From the NCBI RefSeq assembly GCF_030866805.1, contig NZ_CP133019.1:310001-374000 (forward strand): a stretch of DNA of 64,000 bases, written 5' to 3'. The notes under the pieces were generated by a model that saw only the letters and a program-made list of their open reading frames with translations, made no database searches and had not been told where the DNA came from. Source of the stretch: Microbacterium terrisoli. Lineage in GTDB: Bacteria; Actinomycetota; Actinomycetes; Actinomycetales; Microbacteriaceae. Positions 33,633 to 43,300 of this stretch are shown here, piece after piece; position 1 is the stretch's first letter, and each line of letters begins with the position of its first letter. The position numbers were made by a program, and so were the translations under genes.

Positions 33633-34580
33633 ATGGGCACGGAGCATCTGGCGATCGTTTGGAATCCGTCCAAGACCGAACGAGCCGACCTCGAGCAGGC
33701 GCTGCAAGAGGCCTCTGCGACTGGTGCGGCTCCTGCGCGGGTCTCGTGGTGGGAGACCACCGAGGACGACCCGGGGCAGGGCGCTGCGGCGGCAGCGATG
33801 GATGCCGGTGCCGAGGTGATCGCCGCCGCCGGTGGTGACGGGACCGTGCGGGCGGTCGCTGAGCAGGTGGCGCAGAAGACGGATGCGCCGGTGCTGGGGA
33901 TCATTCCGCTCGGCACGGGCAACCTGCTCGCGCGCAACCTCGACGTGCCGCTCGGTGATCTGCCCGCCGCCTTCGCGCGGGTGCTCGCCGCTGATGCCCG
34001 ACCGATCGACCTCGGGTGGGCTGAGATCGCGCTGCAGGAAGGCACGCGTCGCGATGCGTTCGCGGTGATGGCCGGTTTCGGAGTCGATGCGCACATGATC
34101 GTCGAGACCGACGACGATCTGAAAGACAAGGCGGGATGGCTCGCCTATGTCGAGTCACTGGGACGCGCCGTGTCGGCGAGCGAGGTCATCGACGTGAAGA
34201 TCGCGGCCGACGGCGAGCCGGCGCGCACCGAGCGTGCGCACACGGTGCTGGTCGGCAACTGCGGCACTCTGCAGGGAGGCATGGTGCTGCTGCCGGATGC
34301 TGATCCGTCTGACGGAGAACTCGACATGCTGCTGCTCAGTGCCGACGGTGCTGCCGGATGGATCGACACGCTGCGCACGATGGTGTGGGACAACGGCGTC
34401 AAACGCCTCATCGCGCCGGGCGGACGTGCCGAGAGCAGCGACACCGTCGCTCACCGGCGGGTCACCACGCTGAGGTTGGCACTGACCGAGCCGCGCGTGT
34501 TCGAGATCGACGGCGAAGACGTCGGCGAGACCACGAATGTGGACATCACTGTGCAGCGCGGCGCCGTTCGCATCTGCTGA
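33633..34580 (+). CDS. Diacylglycerol kinase-family lipid kinase
   Basis: 315 residues from ATG 33633, preceded by a long GGGGGG run. The DAGK catalytic motif GGDGT is at 67-71 (AAAGGDGTVRAVAEQV), followed by IIPLGTGNLLARNLDVP, the second conserved block. Phosphorylates diacylglycerol or a related lipid for phospholipid recycling; a sphingoid or other lipid alcohol is possible. It may share the envelope context of the PAP2 and glycosyltransferase genes. Confidence 0.9.
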   Translation: MGTEHLAIVWNPSKTERADLEQALQEASATGAAPARVSWWETTEDDPGQGAAAAAMDAGAEVIAAAGGDGTVRAVAEQVAQKTDAPVLGIIPLGTGNLLARNLDVPLGDLPAAFARVLAADARPIDLGWAEIALQEGTRRDAFAVMAGFGVDAHMIVETDDDLKDKAGWLAYVESLGRAVSASEVIDVKIAADGEPARTERAHTVLVGNCGTLQGGMVLLPDADPSDGELDMLLLSADGAAGWIDTLRTMVWDNGVKRLIAPGGRAESSDTVAHRRVTTLRLALTEPRVFEIDGEDVGETTNVDITVQRGAVRIC

Positions 34581-34601
34581 TCGCCGGTCGAACGACGTCG
34601 G

Positions 34602-36176
34602 TCAGTAGGGTGCGGGGTTGTCGGCGAGTTGTTGTGCGAACTGGTGTTTCAGGTGCGGGTCAGGGTCGATCAGCTGTACCGGGGTGAATCTGACGGTCCC
34701 GGGTGGTCTGGTGGTGTGGACGCGTCGGGTGGGGGCGGTGAACCGGAGGATCCCACCGGGGAGTTGCTCGACCGACCAGTCGGTGTCGTGTTTGACGGTG
34801 TGATGCCTCTTGCAGAAGTGTTCCAGGTTGCACAGGCACGTCGGCCCGCCCTGCGCGTACGGGATGGTGTGGTCGATATCGCAGGTTTGGGCGGGGCGGC
34901 GGCAGCCGGGGAACCGGCAGTGCCGGTCCCGGACCTGCAGGAACAGTTTCTGTGTCTTACTGGGTCGGTACCGGTCCACGCTGATCGGGATGCCGGAGCA
35001 CGGGTCGGTGAACACCCGCACCCATGTTTTCGCGAGCCCGGCAAGGTGTCGGGCGGTGTCGGTATCGATGGGTCCGAACCCGTCCACCGCGGCCCCGCCG
35101 ACCGTGGCCCCGGCAAGGGTGGCGGCAGGGATCGTCACGTGCACGGTCGGGACGATGCTGTTGACCGCGTCTCTGCCCGCGTCGGTGGTGCCGTGCCCGT
35201 GCGTGTTCCCGGTCAGCAGCAGGTCGCAGAACACGTCGGCCATGATCTGCGTGTGCGTGCGCTCATCGAACACCACAGCATCCGCATCCACATCCTCGCC
35301 ATCGACGCTGGCTTCGCTGGCGGCGGCTTCGGTAGTACCGGCGCCCGCAGCTTCGGCGCCATCAGCCTTGGCCGCAGCGTCAGCCGTGGCCGCGGCGTCC
35401 GCCGCGGCCTTCTCCGCCACGGCCTTCTCCGCCACGGCCTTCTCCGCCGCGGCCTTCTGCGCCGCAACGTCAGCAGCGGCGGCTTCGGCATCGGCCTTGG
35501 CGGTGGTGTTCTGGTCGTGCAGTTCGGTGGCCATCGCCCGGATCCGGTCGATGATGCCCGCACCCTGGGTGGTGGGCACATCCGCGGTGATCCGGGTCAG
35601 ACCCGGCTCGATCTCCCGGGCGGTGACCTTCCGGCGTGCCACCGCGTCCCGCACCCGCCTCTCGCAGCCTTCCGGGTCCAGGCGCTGCACCAGCCCGGCC
35701 AGGGCCGCCTTCAACTGCCCCGGCGTCAGCTCGGCCGCCAGCTCCCGCGCGATCCGCTCGAACTCCGCCCGGATCGTCGCGTTCTCGATCACCGCACCGG
35801 CGTCGGCGATCAGCATCGCGTGCTCCCCGGAGAAGACCCCGCAGCTCGCGTCGCACAGGGTCTCATGGAACTGGTGCATCAACGTCCACGCCGAGGACAC
35901 TTTCCGCGCGACCTGCCATTCGCTGAGCTTGAGCGCGGCACCGATCTCGGCGAACACCTCCCGCATCCCCAACTGCGAAGACCGGGTGATCGCCCCCTCA
36001 TGGACCGCGGCACGCTCCGCCTCCCGGCGTTCGACGATCCCGGCGACCTGTTCGAAGAAGAACATCTCCGCCGCGAACATCCGCGCCGCCCGCTCCCGCG
36101 ACGCGGTCAGATCACCCACCAACTCATCCAACTCCACCAGCACCGGAGACAAGCCGGCGTCCATCAGCATTGACAT
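34602..36176 (-). CDS. DUF222/HNH endonuclease-like protein
   Basis: 524 residues. The N-terminal DUF222 region (about 1-200) is followed by an Ala/Lys/Glu-rich low-complexity helix (about 215-285) and a C-terminal HNH domain with CRFPGCRRPAQTCDIDHTIP, CNLEHFCKRHHTVKH. This paralogous family is abundant and repeated in actinomycete genomes; many members contain a 13E12-type HNH nuclease and their role is unclear. The start ATG 36176 has GGGAGGGAG upstream and a very good promoter. Four imperfect 15-base repeats (35404-35463) encode the AEKAV units. Confidence 0.9.
   Translation of the reverse strand: MSMLMDAGLSPVLVELDELVGDLTASRERAARMFAAEMFFFEQVAGIVERREAERAAVHEGAITRSSQLGMREVFAEIGAALKLSEWQVARKVSSAWTLMHQFHETLCDASCGVFSGEHAMLIADAGAVIENATIRAEFERIARELAAELTPGQLKAALAGLVQRLDPEGCERRVRDAVARRKVTAREIEPGLTRITADVPTTQGAGIIDRIRAMATELHDQNTTAKADAEAAAADVAAQKAAAEKAVAEKAVAEKAAADAAATADAAAKADGAEAAGAGTTEAAASEASVDGEDVDADAVVFDERTHTQIMADVFCDLLLTGNTHGHGTTDAGRDAVNSIVPTVHVTIPAATLAGATVGGAAVDGFGPIDTDTARHLAGLAKTWVRVFTDPCSGIPISVDRYRPSKTQKLFLQVRDRHCRFPGCRRPAQTCDIDHTIPYAQGGPTCLCNLEHFCKRHHTVKHDTDWSVEQLPGGILRFTAPTRRVHTTRPPGTVRFTPVQLIDPDPHLKHQFAQQLADNPAPY
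35404..35463 (-). repeat. Four 15-base tandem repeats inside the HNH gene
   Basis: Units gcggccttctccgcc-like at 35404, 35419, 35434 and 35449, differing at one or two bases. They encode repeated Lys-Ala-(Val/Ala)-Ala-Glu pentapeptides of a likely alpha-helical linker, so copy number could vary without frameshift. Confidence 0.85.
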
Positions 36177-36209
36177 GAGCGGCTCCCTCCCGGATGATCG
36201 ATACCACCA

Positions 36210-36239
36210 ATACTATCGAATATCTGTACCCATAGTCAA
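36210..36239 (-). promoter_or_regulatory. Sigma-70-type promoter of the DUF222/HNH gene
   Basis: On the minus strand TTGACT (36239-36234), 18 bases, then TAGTAT (36215-36210). The -10 lies about 35 bases before the ATG at 36176, giving a short leader with a clear GGGAGG site. The rest of the 36177-36397 interval shows no gene. Confidence 0.65.
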
Positions 36240-36397
36240 GAGAAGTTGCGTTCCATGGTGCGACTGATTCACGGCGTGTGGGCTAGACCACAGCCCTCAG
36301 AACGATCGATGCCTAGAAGCACTCGACATTCGTCTATATCATCGAGCATGAGATCAGCAACCGCCGCCGGCATCGTGCCGCGTTCTAAGGTCGATCC

Positions 36398-37222
36398 ATG
36401 ACCCTATGGATCTGTGCGACCTGCGCGGTGGAACATCCCGACACCGCCGAACCGCCGACGGAGTGCGCGATCTGCGCCGACGAACGGCAGTGGGTGCCGC
36501 GCAGTGGCCAGAAGTGGACGACGTTCGGCGACCTGCGCGCCGCCGGCGTTCGTGTGGAGTTGCACGAGGTCGAACCGGGCCTGGTGGCGATCACGAGCAC
36601 ACCGTCGGTGGGCATAGGCCAGCAGTGCATGCTCGTGCAGACCCCCGCGGGAAACCTGATGTTCGATCCGATCGGGTACGTGGACGACGAGGCCGCTGCA
36701 CGGGTGCTCTCCTTCGGACCAGTGCTCGGCATCGCGGCCAGCCATCCGCACATGTACGGTGCGCAGGTCTCCTGGTCACGCGCGCTGGGCGACGTACCGG
36801 TGTTCGTCAACGAGGCCGATGCGGCCTGGGTGCAGCGGCCGGATGCCGTGATCCAGCACTTCACCGGAACGCTCGAGGTCGCGCCGGGGCTCTCGCTGCA
36901 CACGCTGGGCGGCCACTTCCCCGGCAGCACCGCTGCGCTGTGGAGCGACGGCGCCGGTGGCCGGGGCGTGCTGCTGGCGGGCGACGCGATCTTTCCGAAC
37001 CCGAACGGCCGATGGGTCTCGTTCCTGCGCAGCTACCCGAACATGCTGCCGCTGTCGGCGGCGACCGTCGAACGGGTCGTGTCGCGTGCGTCGACGCTGC
37101 GGTTCGACCGTCTCTACAACAACTTCGGACGGTGCGTTCCGGATGACGCGGCGGCGGTCGTGCGTTCCTCAGCGGATCGCTACATCGCGTGGGTGCGCGG
37201 CGATCACGACGATCTGACATAG
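36398..37222 (+). CDS. MBL-fold metallohydrolase with N-terminal zinc ribbon
   Basis: 274 residues. The first 30 residues hold CATCAVEH and CAICADE, a four-Cys zinc-ribbon or rubredoxin-like knuckle. The rest is a metallo-beta-lactamase fold with SHPHMYGAQVSW (first ligand cluster, shortened relative to HxHxDH), GGHFPGSTAALW and LLAGDAIFPNP. Because the HxHxDH box is not intact, metal content may be reduced. Function unknown; similar proteins are annotated only as hydrolases. Followed by a strong terminator. Confidence 0.78.
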   Translation: MTLWICATCAVEHPDTAEPPTECAICADERQWVPRSGQKWTTFGDLRAAGVRVELHEVEPGLVAITSTPSVGIGQQCMLVQTPAGNLMFDPIGYVDDEAAARVLSFGPVLGIAASHPHMYGAQVSWSRALGDVPVFVNEADAAWVQRPDAVIQHFTGTLEVAPGLSLHTLGGHFPGSTAALWSDGAGGRGVLLAGDAIFPNPNGRWVSFLRSYPNMLPLSAATVERVVSRASTLRFDRLYNNFGRCVPDDAAAVVRSSADRYIAWVRGDHDDLT

Positions 37223-37228
37223 GGAGGG

Positions 37229-37277
37229 GTGGGATGCCGCGCCCCGGCATGGCGATGGGCCGGCCGCGGCATCCCAC
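37229..37277. terminator. Thirteen-base-pair hairpin after the MBL-fold gene
   Basis: GTGGGATGCCGCG (37229-37241) and CGCGGCATCCCAC (37265-37277) are perfectly complementary with a 23-base GC-rich loop. It starts six bases after the MBL-fold stop. No T-run, usual for high-GC actinomycetes. Confidence 0.7.
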
Positions 37278-37293
37278 TTCCGCTCGCCCCAAT

Positions 37294-37311
37294 ATCCGTG
37301 AGTTCACGGAT
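37294..37311. promoter_or_regulatory. Palindrome ATCCGTGA-GT-TCACGGAT
   Basis: An 18-base inverted repeat with two central bases. A second copy of the core, CCGTGA-GA-TCACGG, lies at 45433-45446 near the start of the MFS-patatin gene. The arms are too short with too tight a loop for a good terminator, so a protein-binding site is more likely. It lies 33 bases before the possible small gene at 37345. Confidence 0.45.
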
Positions 37312-37344
37312 CCGCCGACGCGGACGGCGTGCGATGCTGTCGGC

Positions 37345-37533
37345 GTGCGCATCGAGATCGTCGTGGACGGCACAGACCCGCCTGCTGGGCAGGTGCTGCA
37401 CGATCACGCCGCCGTGCCGTTCCGCGGCTGGATCGATCTGCTAGCCGTTCTGTCGGGGGTGCTCGAGCCGGCGAGAGACGAAGACGGCGACCTCGGTGCG
37501 CGAACGCAGCCCGAGCTTGGTGAGGACGTTTGA
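37345..37533 (+). CDS. Possible small protein, 62 residues
   Basis: GTG 37345 opens a frame beginning VRIEIVVDGTDPPAGQVLHD and continuing AAVPFRGWIDLLAVLSGVL. The first 45 residues look like a real acidic alpha/beta polypeptide of a kind seen as short hypothetical proteins in actinomycetes; the last 30 codons are antisense to the end of the LuxR gene (stop at 37441) and may only be read-through. No strong ribosome binding site; a palindrome lies just upstream. Function unknown. Confidence 0.4.
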   Translation: MRIEIVVDGTDPPAGQVLHDHAAVPFRGWIDLLAVLSGVLEPARDEDGDLGARTQPELGEDV

Positions 37534-40296
37534 CACATGGGTCTCGATCGTCCGTCGCGAGACACCGAGACGTTCGGCGATCTCGGGGTTGGTGGCGCCG
37601 GTGGCGACGTGACCCGCGACGCGCTCCTCGGTGCGCGTGAGCGCTTCCCACCCCGACGTCGGCCGGACACGAGATGCCGTGCGCACCGCGACACCCGCCC
37701 GCCGGAACGCGGCGCGGGCGCGGATGACCTCGTGATCGGCTCCGACCTCGGTGTAGCCGCGAAGGGATGCCTCGGCCAGCGTGCGCGCGTCGTGCGCAGT
37801 GGTCCGCGCCCGCGCCGCCAGTTCGGCGACACGCGCGTGCTGCAGGCGGCGGGGAGTGGCAGCGAGCAACCGCTCGGCTTCGACGAGGTCGGCCGCGTCG
37901 TCGCGCGACACGCCCCGCACGGCAAGGGCGGTGGCTCGCAGATGCGCGACGGACGGGTTGCGGTCTGCGACCGCCCAGACGACATCATCGATTTCGTGCG
38001 CGCGCTCGACCGCGCGCCGGCGTGCCGACGGATGCTGGTCGGCGACCTTTCGGGCCAACACGACCAATTCGAGGCCGATCTGAGTCGAGTCGATGCGCAT
38101 GTCGGTGGGTTGGAACTCCTCCCAGCCCTGCCACAGCGCCTCGAACGTGGCGGCGCTGTCGCCCTCGGCGCGGTGCCGAAGGCTGCGGCCCAGCCAGATC
38201 CACGATCTGCCGCGACCGCCCCACACCGCCCACTCGGGCACCGGGTCCAGGCCGACCGAGAGGTCGAAGGCGGCGGCCGCGCCGTGTCGATAGGCCATCA
38301 CCACCGCTCGAAGGCCATGGATGGGCGCATCCAGACGGACGTCCATCGACGTGACCAGAGCGCGATGCGCCTCCATCTCAGCGGCGACGTCGGGCAGGAT
38401 CGCGGTGGGCATCAGGGCTTGCGAACCGAGCGAGTGCGCTGCAACCATCCCCGTCCGATATCCGACGTCGATCGACATCCGCAGGCATCTCTGCAGCAAT
38501 CCGTCGATCTCGTCGTGCTGATCGGCGTCGGACAGCGCGAGCGCGAGCAGCGCATGGGGAAAGCCCTGGACGGCATTGAACGACGGGCGCCGATCCGCCT
38601 TCGTCGCGGCATCCCGCAAGACGGCGATGGCTTCGTCGAGGTCCCCGCGCAGGTTGGCGATCTGGCCGTGCAGGCTCAGCGCCAGCACCTCCGCACCGTG
38701 ATTGCCCGTCGCCGCCGACATCGCCGCACCTTCTCGTGCGGACCGCAGCGCCCCGTCGATATCGCCGAGCATGAGACGTGGCCAGCCGGCGAACGCGAGC
38801 TGCGCGGCGCGATCGCGCGGCTCGAGCACCTCGGCGGCCGCATACCGCTCGGCCGCATCGCGCGCTTCGGCGTGGCGGTGCTGCAGCAGCAGCGCGTGGG
38901 CCAGCGTCTGCGACAGGCCCCCGACCGCGTCCGGCGGCAGGTCGCGACGCAGCGCATCGGCGGCCAGCTCGGCGGCCTGGACGACATGGCCCGCGCTGAG
39001 TGCGGCGACGGCGAGGCCGGCGGTCGCCTGCGTGTTCGAGGGATCGCCGGGGCTCGTCGCGTCGTACACGCGCCGCCACAGCTCCGTGGCCGTATCGGGG
39101 GCGGCCACAGCCGTGCGCTGGGCGAGCCGCAGCGTCCACGGCAGGTCTTCGGCGGTCGTGGGCGCCTGCAGCAGGTGGCCTGCGACCGTGGCCGGTGCGA
39201 CCTCCGCCGCATCCAGACGTGCGGCGATCTCACGGTGCAGTTCGGCGCGCACAGCGGCCGGCACGTCCTGCAGCAGGACGTGCTGGATCAGCTCGTGGCG
39301 GAAGCCGAGGGTGTCGAGTTCGGTCTCTTCGAGGAACCCGGCGGCGAAGGTCTCTTGCAGCAGCGGAACCAAGGCGCTCATCGGCCGACCCGCGACCACG
39401 CGCAGATGCATTGCCGGAAAACGGGTGCCCAGAAGCGCCGCCGACGTCAGCAGCTCGCGGGTCGGGGCGCTCAGGTGGCTGAGGTGGCGCATCATGACCA
39501 TCGCCAGCGAGGGCGACGGCCCCACCGGCGCATCCAGCAGCACCTCCCCGCGTTCGCCGAGGGTGAGCGCCCCGTCGCGCAGCAGGGCCCGGATCATCTC
39601 GGTCAGAAACAGCGGGTTGCCGCCTGCGGCGGCGACGTACCGCGCGAGCGGTCCCTCGACGCTGCCACCGGCCAGCCGCTCGGCGATCGAGCGGCACGTG
39701 GCCGCCGACAGCGGTGCCAACGCGATCGGCAGCAGCAGGTCGCGTTCGCTGAGCACGCTGATCAGCCGGTCGAGGGCAGGCGGGGTCTCGTGCCGCGCCT
39801 GCGTGCGCATCGAGCCCACGATCGCCAGCGGAAGCTGCCCGAGCGTGCGGGACAGGCGCGTGAGCAGTGCGAGCGAATCGGCATCGGCCCATTGCAGGTC
39901 TTCGACGACGAGGATCGTCGGCGTCACGGCCACCTCGTCGATGAGTGCCAGCAGGCGCTCGCCCACCGCATACCGGTTCTGCTGCGATCCGCCGCTGTGG
40001 TCGTCGTCGCTCGGCAGGGAGGCGAAAGCATCCTGCAGCAGACCGTACGGGCGACGCTGGTCCATGGCGTCGGCAGAGGCACGGAGCACGAAGTGCTGTG
40101 GGGATGCGTGCTGCACGGCCGCATCGATGAGAGATGTCTTGCCGATGCCGCCCTCGCCGCTGACGACGATGAAGCGACCGGTCGGGGCGTGGCCGGCCGG
40201 CAGTGCGGCGACCAATTCGCGCAACTCGGCATCGCGCCCGAGGAAGACGCGCCGTGGGACGTCGGAAGGGATCGCACGACCAACCGTCGAGCGCAT
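37441..40296 (-). CDS. Large ATP-binding LuxR-family transcriptional regulator (LAL type)
   Basis: 951 residues. N-terminal AAA/NACHT-like ATPase: Walker A GEGGIGKT at 47-54 and Walker B ILVVEDLQWAD; middle region of helical TPR-like repeats (about 350-850); C-terminal LuxR helix-turn-helix (EERVAGHVATGATNPEIAER, SRRTIETHVSNVLTKLG). Proteins of this size act as pathway activators that couple ATP hydrolysis and a ligand to DNA binding. It is divergent, 60 bases apart, from the nucleotide cyclase gene, so it probably controls it or senses the same signal. Confidence 0.88.
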   Translation of the reverse strand: MRSTVGRAIPSDVPRRVFLGRDAELRELVAALPAGHAPTGRFIVVSGEGGIGKTSLIDAAVQHASPQHFVLRASADAMDQRRPYGLLQDAFASLPSDDDHSGGSQQNRYAVGERLLALIDEVAVTPTILVVEDLQWADADSLALLTRLSRTLGQLPLAIVGSMRTQARHETPPALDRLISVLSERDLLLPIALAPLSAATCRSIAERLAGGSVEGPLARYVAAAGGNPLFLTEMIRALLRDGALTLGERGEVLLDAPVGPSPSLAMVMMRHLSHLSAPTRELLTSAALLGTRFPAMHLRVVAGRPMSALVPLLQETFAAGFLEETELDTLGFRHELIQHVLLQDVPAAVRAELHREIAARLDAAEVAPATVAGHLLQAPTTAEDLPWTLRLAQRTAVAAPDTATELWRRVYDATSPGDPSNTQATAGLAVAALSAGHVVQAAELAADALRRDLPPDAVGGLSQTLAHALLLQHRHAEARDAAERYAAAEVLEPRDRAAQLAFAGWPRLMLGDIDGALRSAREGAAMSAATGNHGAEVLALSLHGQIANLRGDLDEAIAVLRDAATKADRRPSFNAVQGFPHALLALALSDADQHDEIDGLLQRCLRMSIDVGYRTGMVAAHSLGSQALMPTAILPDVAAEMEAHRALVTSMDVRLDAPIHGLRAVVMAYRHGAAAAFDLSVGLDPVPEWAVWGGRGRSWIWLGRSLRHRAEGDSAATFEALWQGWEEFQPTDMRIDSTQIGLELVVLARKVADQHPSARRRAVERAHEIDDVVWAVADRNPSVAHLRATALAVRGVSRDDAADLVEAERLLAATPRRLQHARVAELAARARTTAHDARTLAEASLRGYTEVGADHEVIRARAAFRRAGVAVRTASRVRPTSGWEALTRTEERVAGHVATGATNPEIAERLGVSRRTIETHVSNVLTKLGLRSRTEVAVFVSRRLEHPRQNG

Positions 40297-40355
40297 GCGC
40301 TGGTCCCCGCCCTTCTTCCCGTCCCCCTGAGCCAGATTGTAGTGGGGACCGGGGC

Positions 40356-43300
40356 ATGACTCCTATGCCTCGCACGCTGGAGCCGTTCGGTTCGCGCCTC
40401 GCGACGCGATGGGCGCGCGACGAACCGGACCGCGTTCATCGCCGGGTGCCGGCAACGATGGTCTTCGCCGACATCTCGGGCTTCACCCGACTGACCGAGA
40501 GGCTCGCCCGCCAGGGCAGGGTGGGCGCCGAGCTCATGAGCGACACACTCGACCAGACCTTCGCCACGCTTCTCGCTCCGGCGTTCGACGAAGGTGCCGA
40601 CCTGCTCAAGTGGGGCGGCGATGCGGTGCTGCTGCTGTTCCGCGACGACGCCGAGGACGACACCGGCACGGCTTCGCGCGATGGGCATGCCGTCCGCGCC
40701 GCCCGTGCGGCGCACCGCATGCGGGCGAGCCTGCGCGCGCTGGTGCGCACGCGCGCATTGCCGGTGCCCGCGCCGTTGCGCATGTCGATCGGCGTGCACA
40801 GTGCTGGTGGGAAGGACAGTGCCGGTGGGAACGACAGTGCCTCGGACGGCGGCGGGTTCGACTTCTTCCTGGTCGGCGATCCGGCCAGTCACCGGGAACT
40901 GATCGTCGCCGGGCCTGAGAGCAGCCACCTCACGGCGATCGAGCAGGCGTGCGGGGCCGGGCAGATCCTGCTCAGCGCTGCGACGTCCGCACGGCTGCCT
41001 GCGCGGGTCCTCGGCGGCAGTGTCGATGTTGACGGCACGAACGCGCGCCTGCTCCGAACGTCTCCGCCGTCCGGGGTGCAGACGGTGCCCACAGGGCCGA
41101 CGTCGTCGCGTCTTCGGGCCGCTGCGGACGCGGCATCCCTCCCGTCTGTGCTCGACACGCTGCCGCCCGCCATCCGTGCGCACCTCGAGGCGGGGGTCGC
41201 CGCACCCGAGCACCGGCCGGTCACCGTGGGTTTCGTGCAGTTCTCGGGTGTCGACGCGCTGCTCGAAGAGGGAGAGGATGCCGCGGCCCGCGCCGTGCAC
41301 GGGATCGTCGCCGCCGTGCAGCAGGCGTGCCTGCACCACGGCGTGACGTTCTTCGAGTCCGACATCGCCGCAGACGGCGGCAAGATCATGCTCACGGCCG
41401 GGGCGCCGCGCAGCACCGGCCACGACGCCGAGCGCATGTTGCGTACGGCATGCGAGATCGTCGCGCAGAAGGGGCCGCTCGGAGTGCGGGTGGGTGTCAA
41501 CCTCGGCCACGTGTTCTCGGGCGAGCTCGGGCCTGCGGCCCGCCGGACGTACTCGATCAAGGGCGACGCCGTGAACCTTGCGGCCCGGCTGCTCGGACGG
41601 GCCGGCGCAGGACAGGTCGTGGCCACGACGCGCGTCGTGAGCGACGTGCACGCAGACGTCGACAGCGCCGCGCTGACGCCGTTCGCGGTGAAAGGCAAGC
41701 GCGACCCCGTCCACGCGGTGGTCGTCCACGCCGTGCGCGAGCGCTGGGCGACGAGCCGTGACGAGAGTCCGTTCGTCGGCCGCGAGGTGCCGTTGCGGGC
41801 ATTGGAGGCACGGTTGGCCGCGGCCGCCGGCGGCCACGGCTGCGTGGTGGATGTGGTGGGCGAGCCGGGTATCGGAAAGTCCCGGCTGATCGGAGAACTC
41901 GGCGTTCCCGGGGGAATGCGCCGGTTGGTGTCGGCTGTCTCAGGTTATGAGAGCGCGACGCCATATGCCGCGATCGGCATACTGCTGCGAGCAGTGCTCG
42001 GGATCTCGGCGCAGGCAGAGCCGGCCGAGGCGGCCGCACGGCTGACGGATGAGGTGCGCCGCGCCGCCGCCGATCAGCTGCCGTGGCTGCCGCTGGTGGG
42101 CGTGCCCCTCGACCTCGCGCTGGAGTCCACCCGCGAGGTCGACGAACTGGAGCCGCGCTTTCGTCGCGGCCGCATCGAGCAGGCCACCGTTGCGCTTCTG
42201 GCGGCGCTGCTGACCACGCCCACGGTGTTCGTGTTCGAAGACACCCACCTCATGGATGAGGCCTCGGCCTCGCTTCTGCTGCGTCTGCTGCGTGAGGCGC
42301 GGCGGCGCCCCTGGTGCGTCGTGGTGACCCGGCGCGAGGTGCCGGTCGGGTTCGTGCCGCCCCTGACCGGCCCCGGCGACGAGCAGATCGCCCTGGGGGC
42401 GATCGCGCCCGAGGACGCGCTCGAACTGCTCGAATCGGCGACCGGAGGGTCCCGCCCGAGTCGGCACACGCTGCAGGCGATGGCCGAACGTGCACATGGC
42501 AATCCGCTGTTCCTCACCTCGCTGGCCACGAGCGTCCGCGCGTCGGATGCTCCCGGCGACCTGCCCGGATCGGTCGAGGCCGTACTGCTGGTGGACATCG
42601 ACAGGCTCGGCCCCGACGATCGGGCTCTGCTGCGGCTGGCCGCGGTGCTCGGCACCCGCTTCGATTCCGATCTGCTCGCCCGGCTGCACAGCGCCGGGCT
42701 GCACAACGGCGAGATCCACCACGAGGAGATCCTCGGACGGCTCGACGAATTCGTGCGTCCGGCCGCCGGTGCATCCGCGGCCAGCGAGATGGAGTTCCGG
42801 CACGCGATGGTGCGTGACGTCGCCTATGAGGGACTGCCGTTCAGGTTGCGCCGCGAGATGCACGAACGGGTCGCCTTGGCGCTCGAAGCCGACGCCGACG
42901 GGCAGGCCGGCCGCGCGGCGGCCCCCGACCTGCTGAGCCTGCATTTTCATGCCGCAGGTGTGTACGACAAGGCATGGACGGCGTCGCTGCGCGCCGGTGA
43001 CGAGGCGCGGGGCAAGTACGCCTACGCCCAGGCGGCCGCGTTCTTCGCCCGGGCGCTGGACAGCGCCGCGCACCTCGCGCAGGTCTCGACGGCCGAACGT
43101 GCCGCAGCGAGTGTCTCACTCGGTGACTGCCTGGACATGGCGGGCGATGCGACCGGGGCGCTGGCCGCGTTGCGGCGTGCGCGGCGCGAGATGGGCGACG
43201 ACCTCGTGGCCACCGCCGAGGTGCTGTACAAAGAGGCGCGGATCACGCTGCGCCTCGGGCGCTACCGTCCGGCCCTCGCGCAGCTGACGCGTGCGATGAA

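Noticed and set aside
37537..40359. A 940-codon plus-strand frame opposite the LuxR gene
   Set aside because: Composition is Arg/Gly/Ala-rich without motifs and it mirrors the LAL regulator, which has Walker and HTH motifs.
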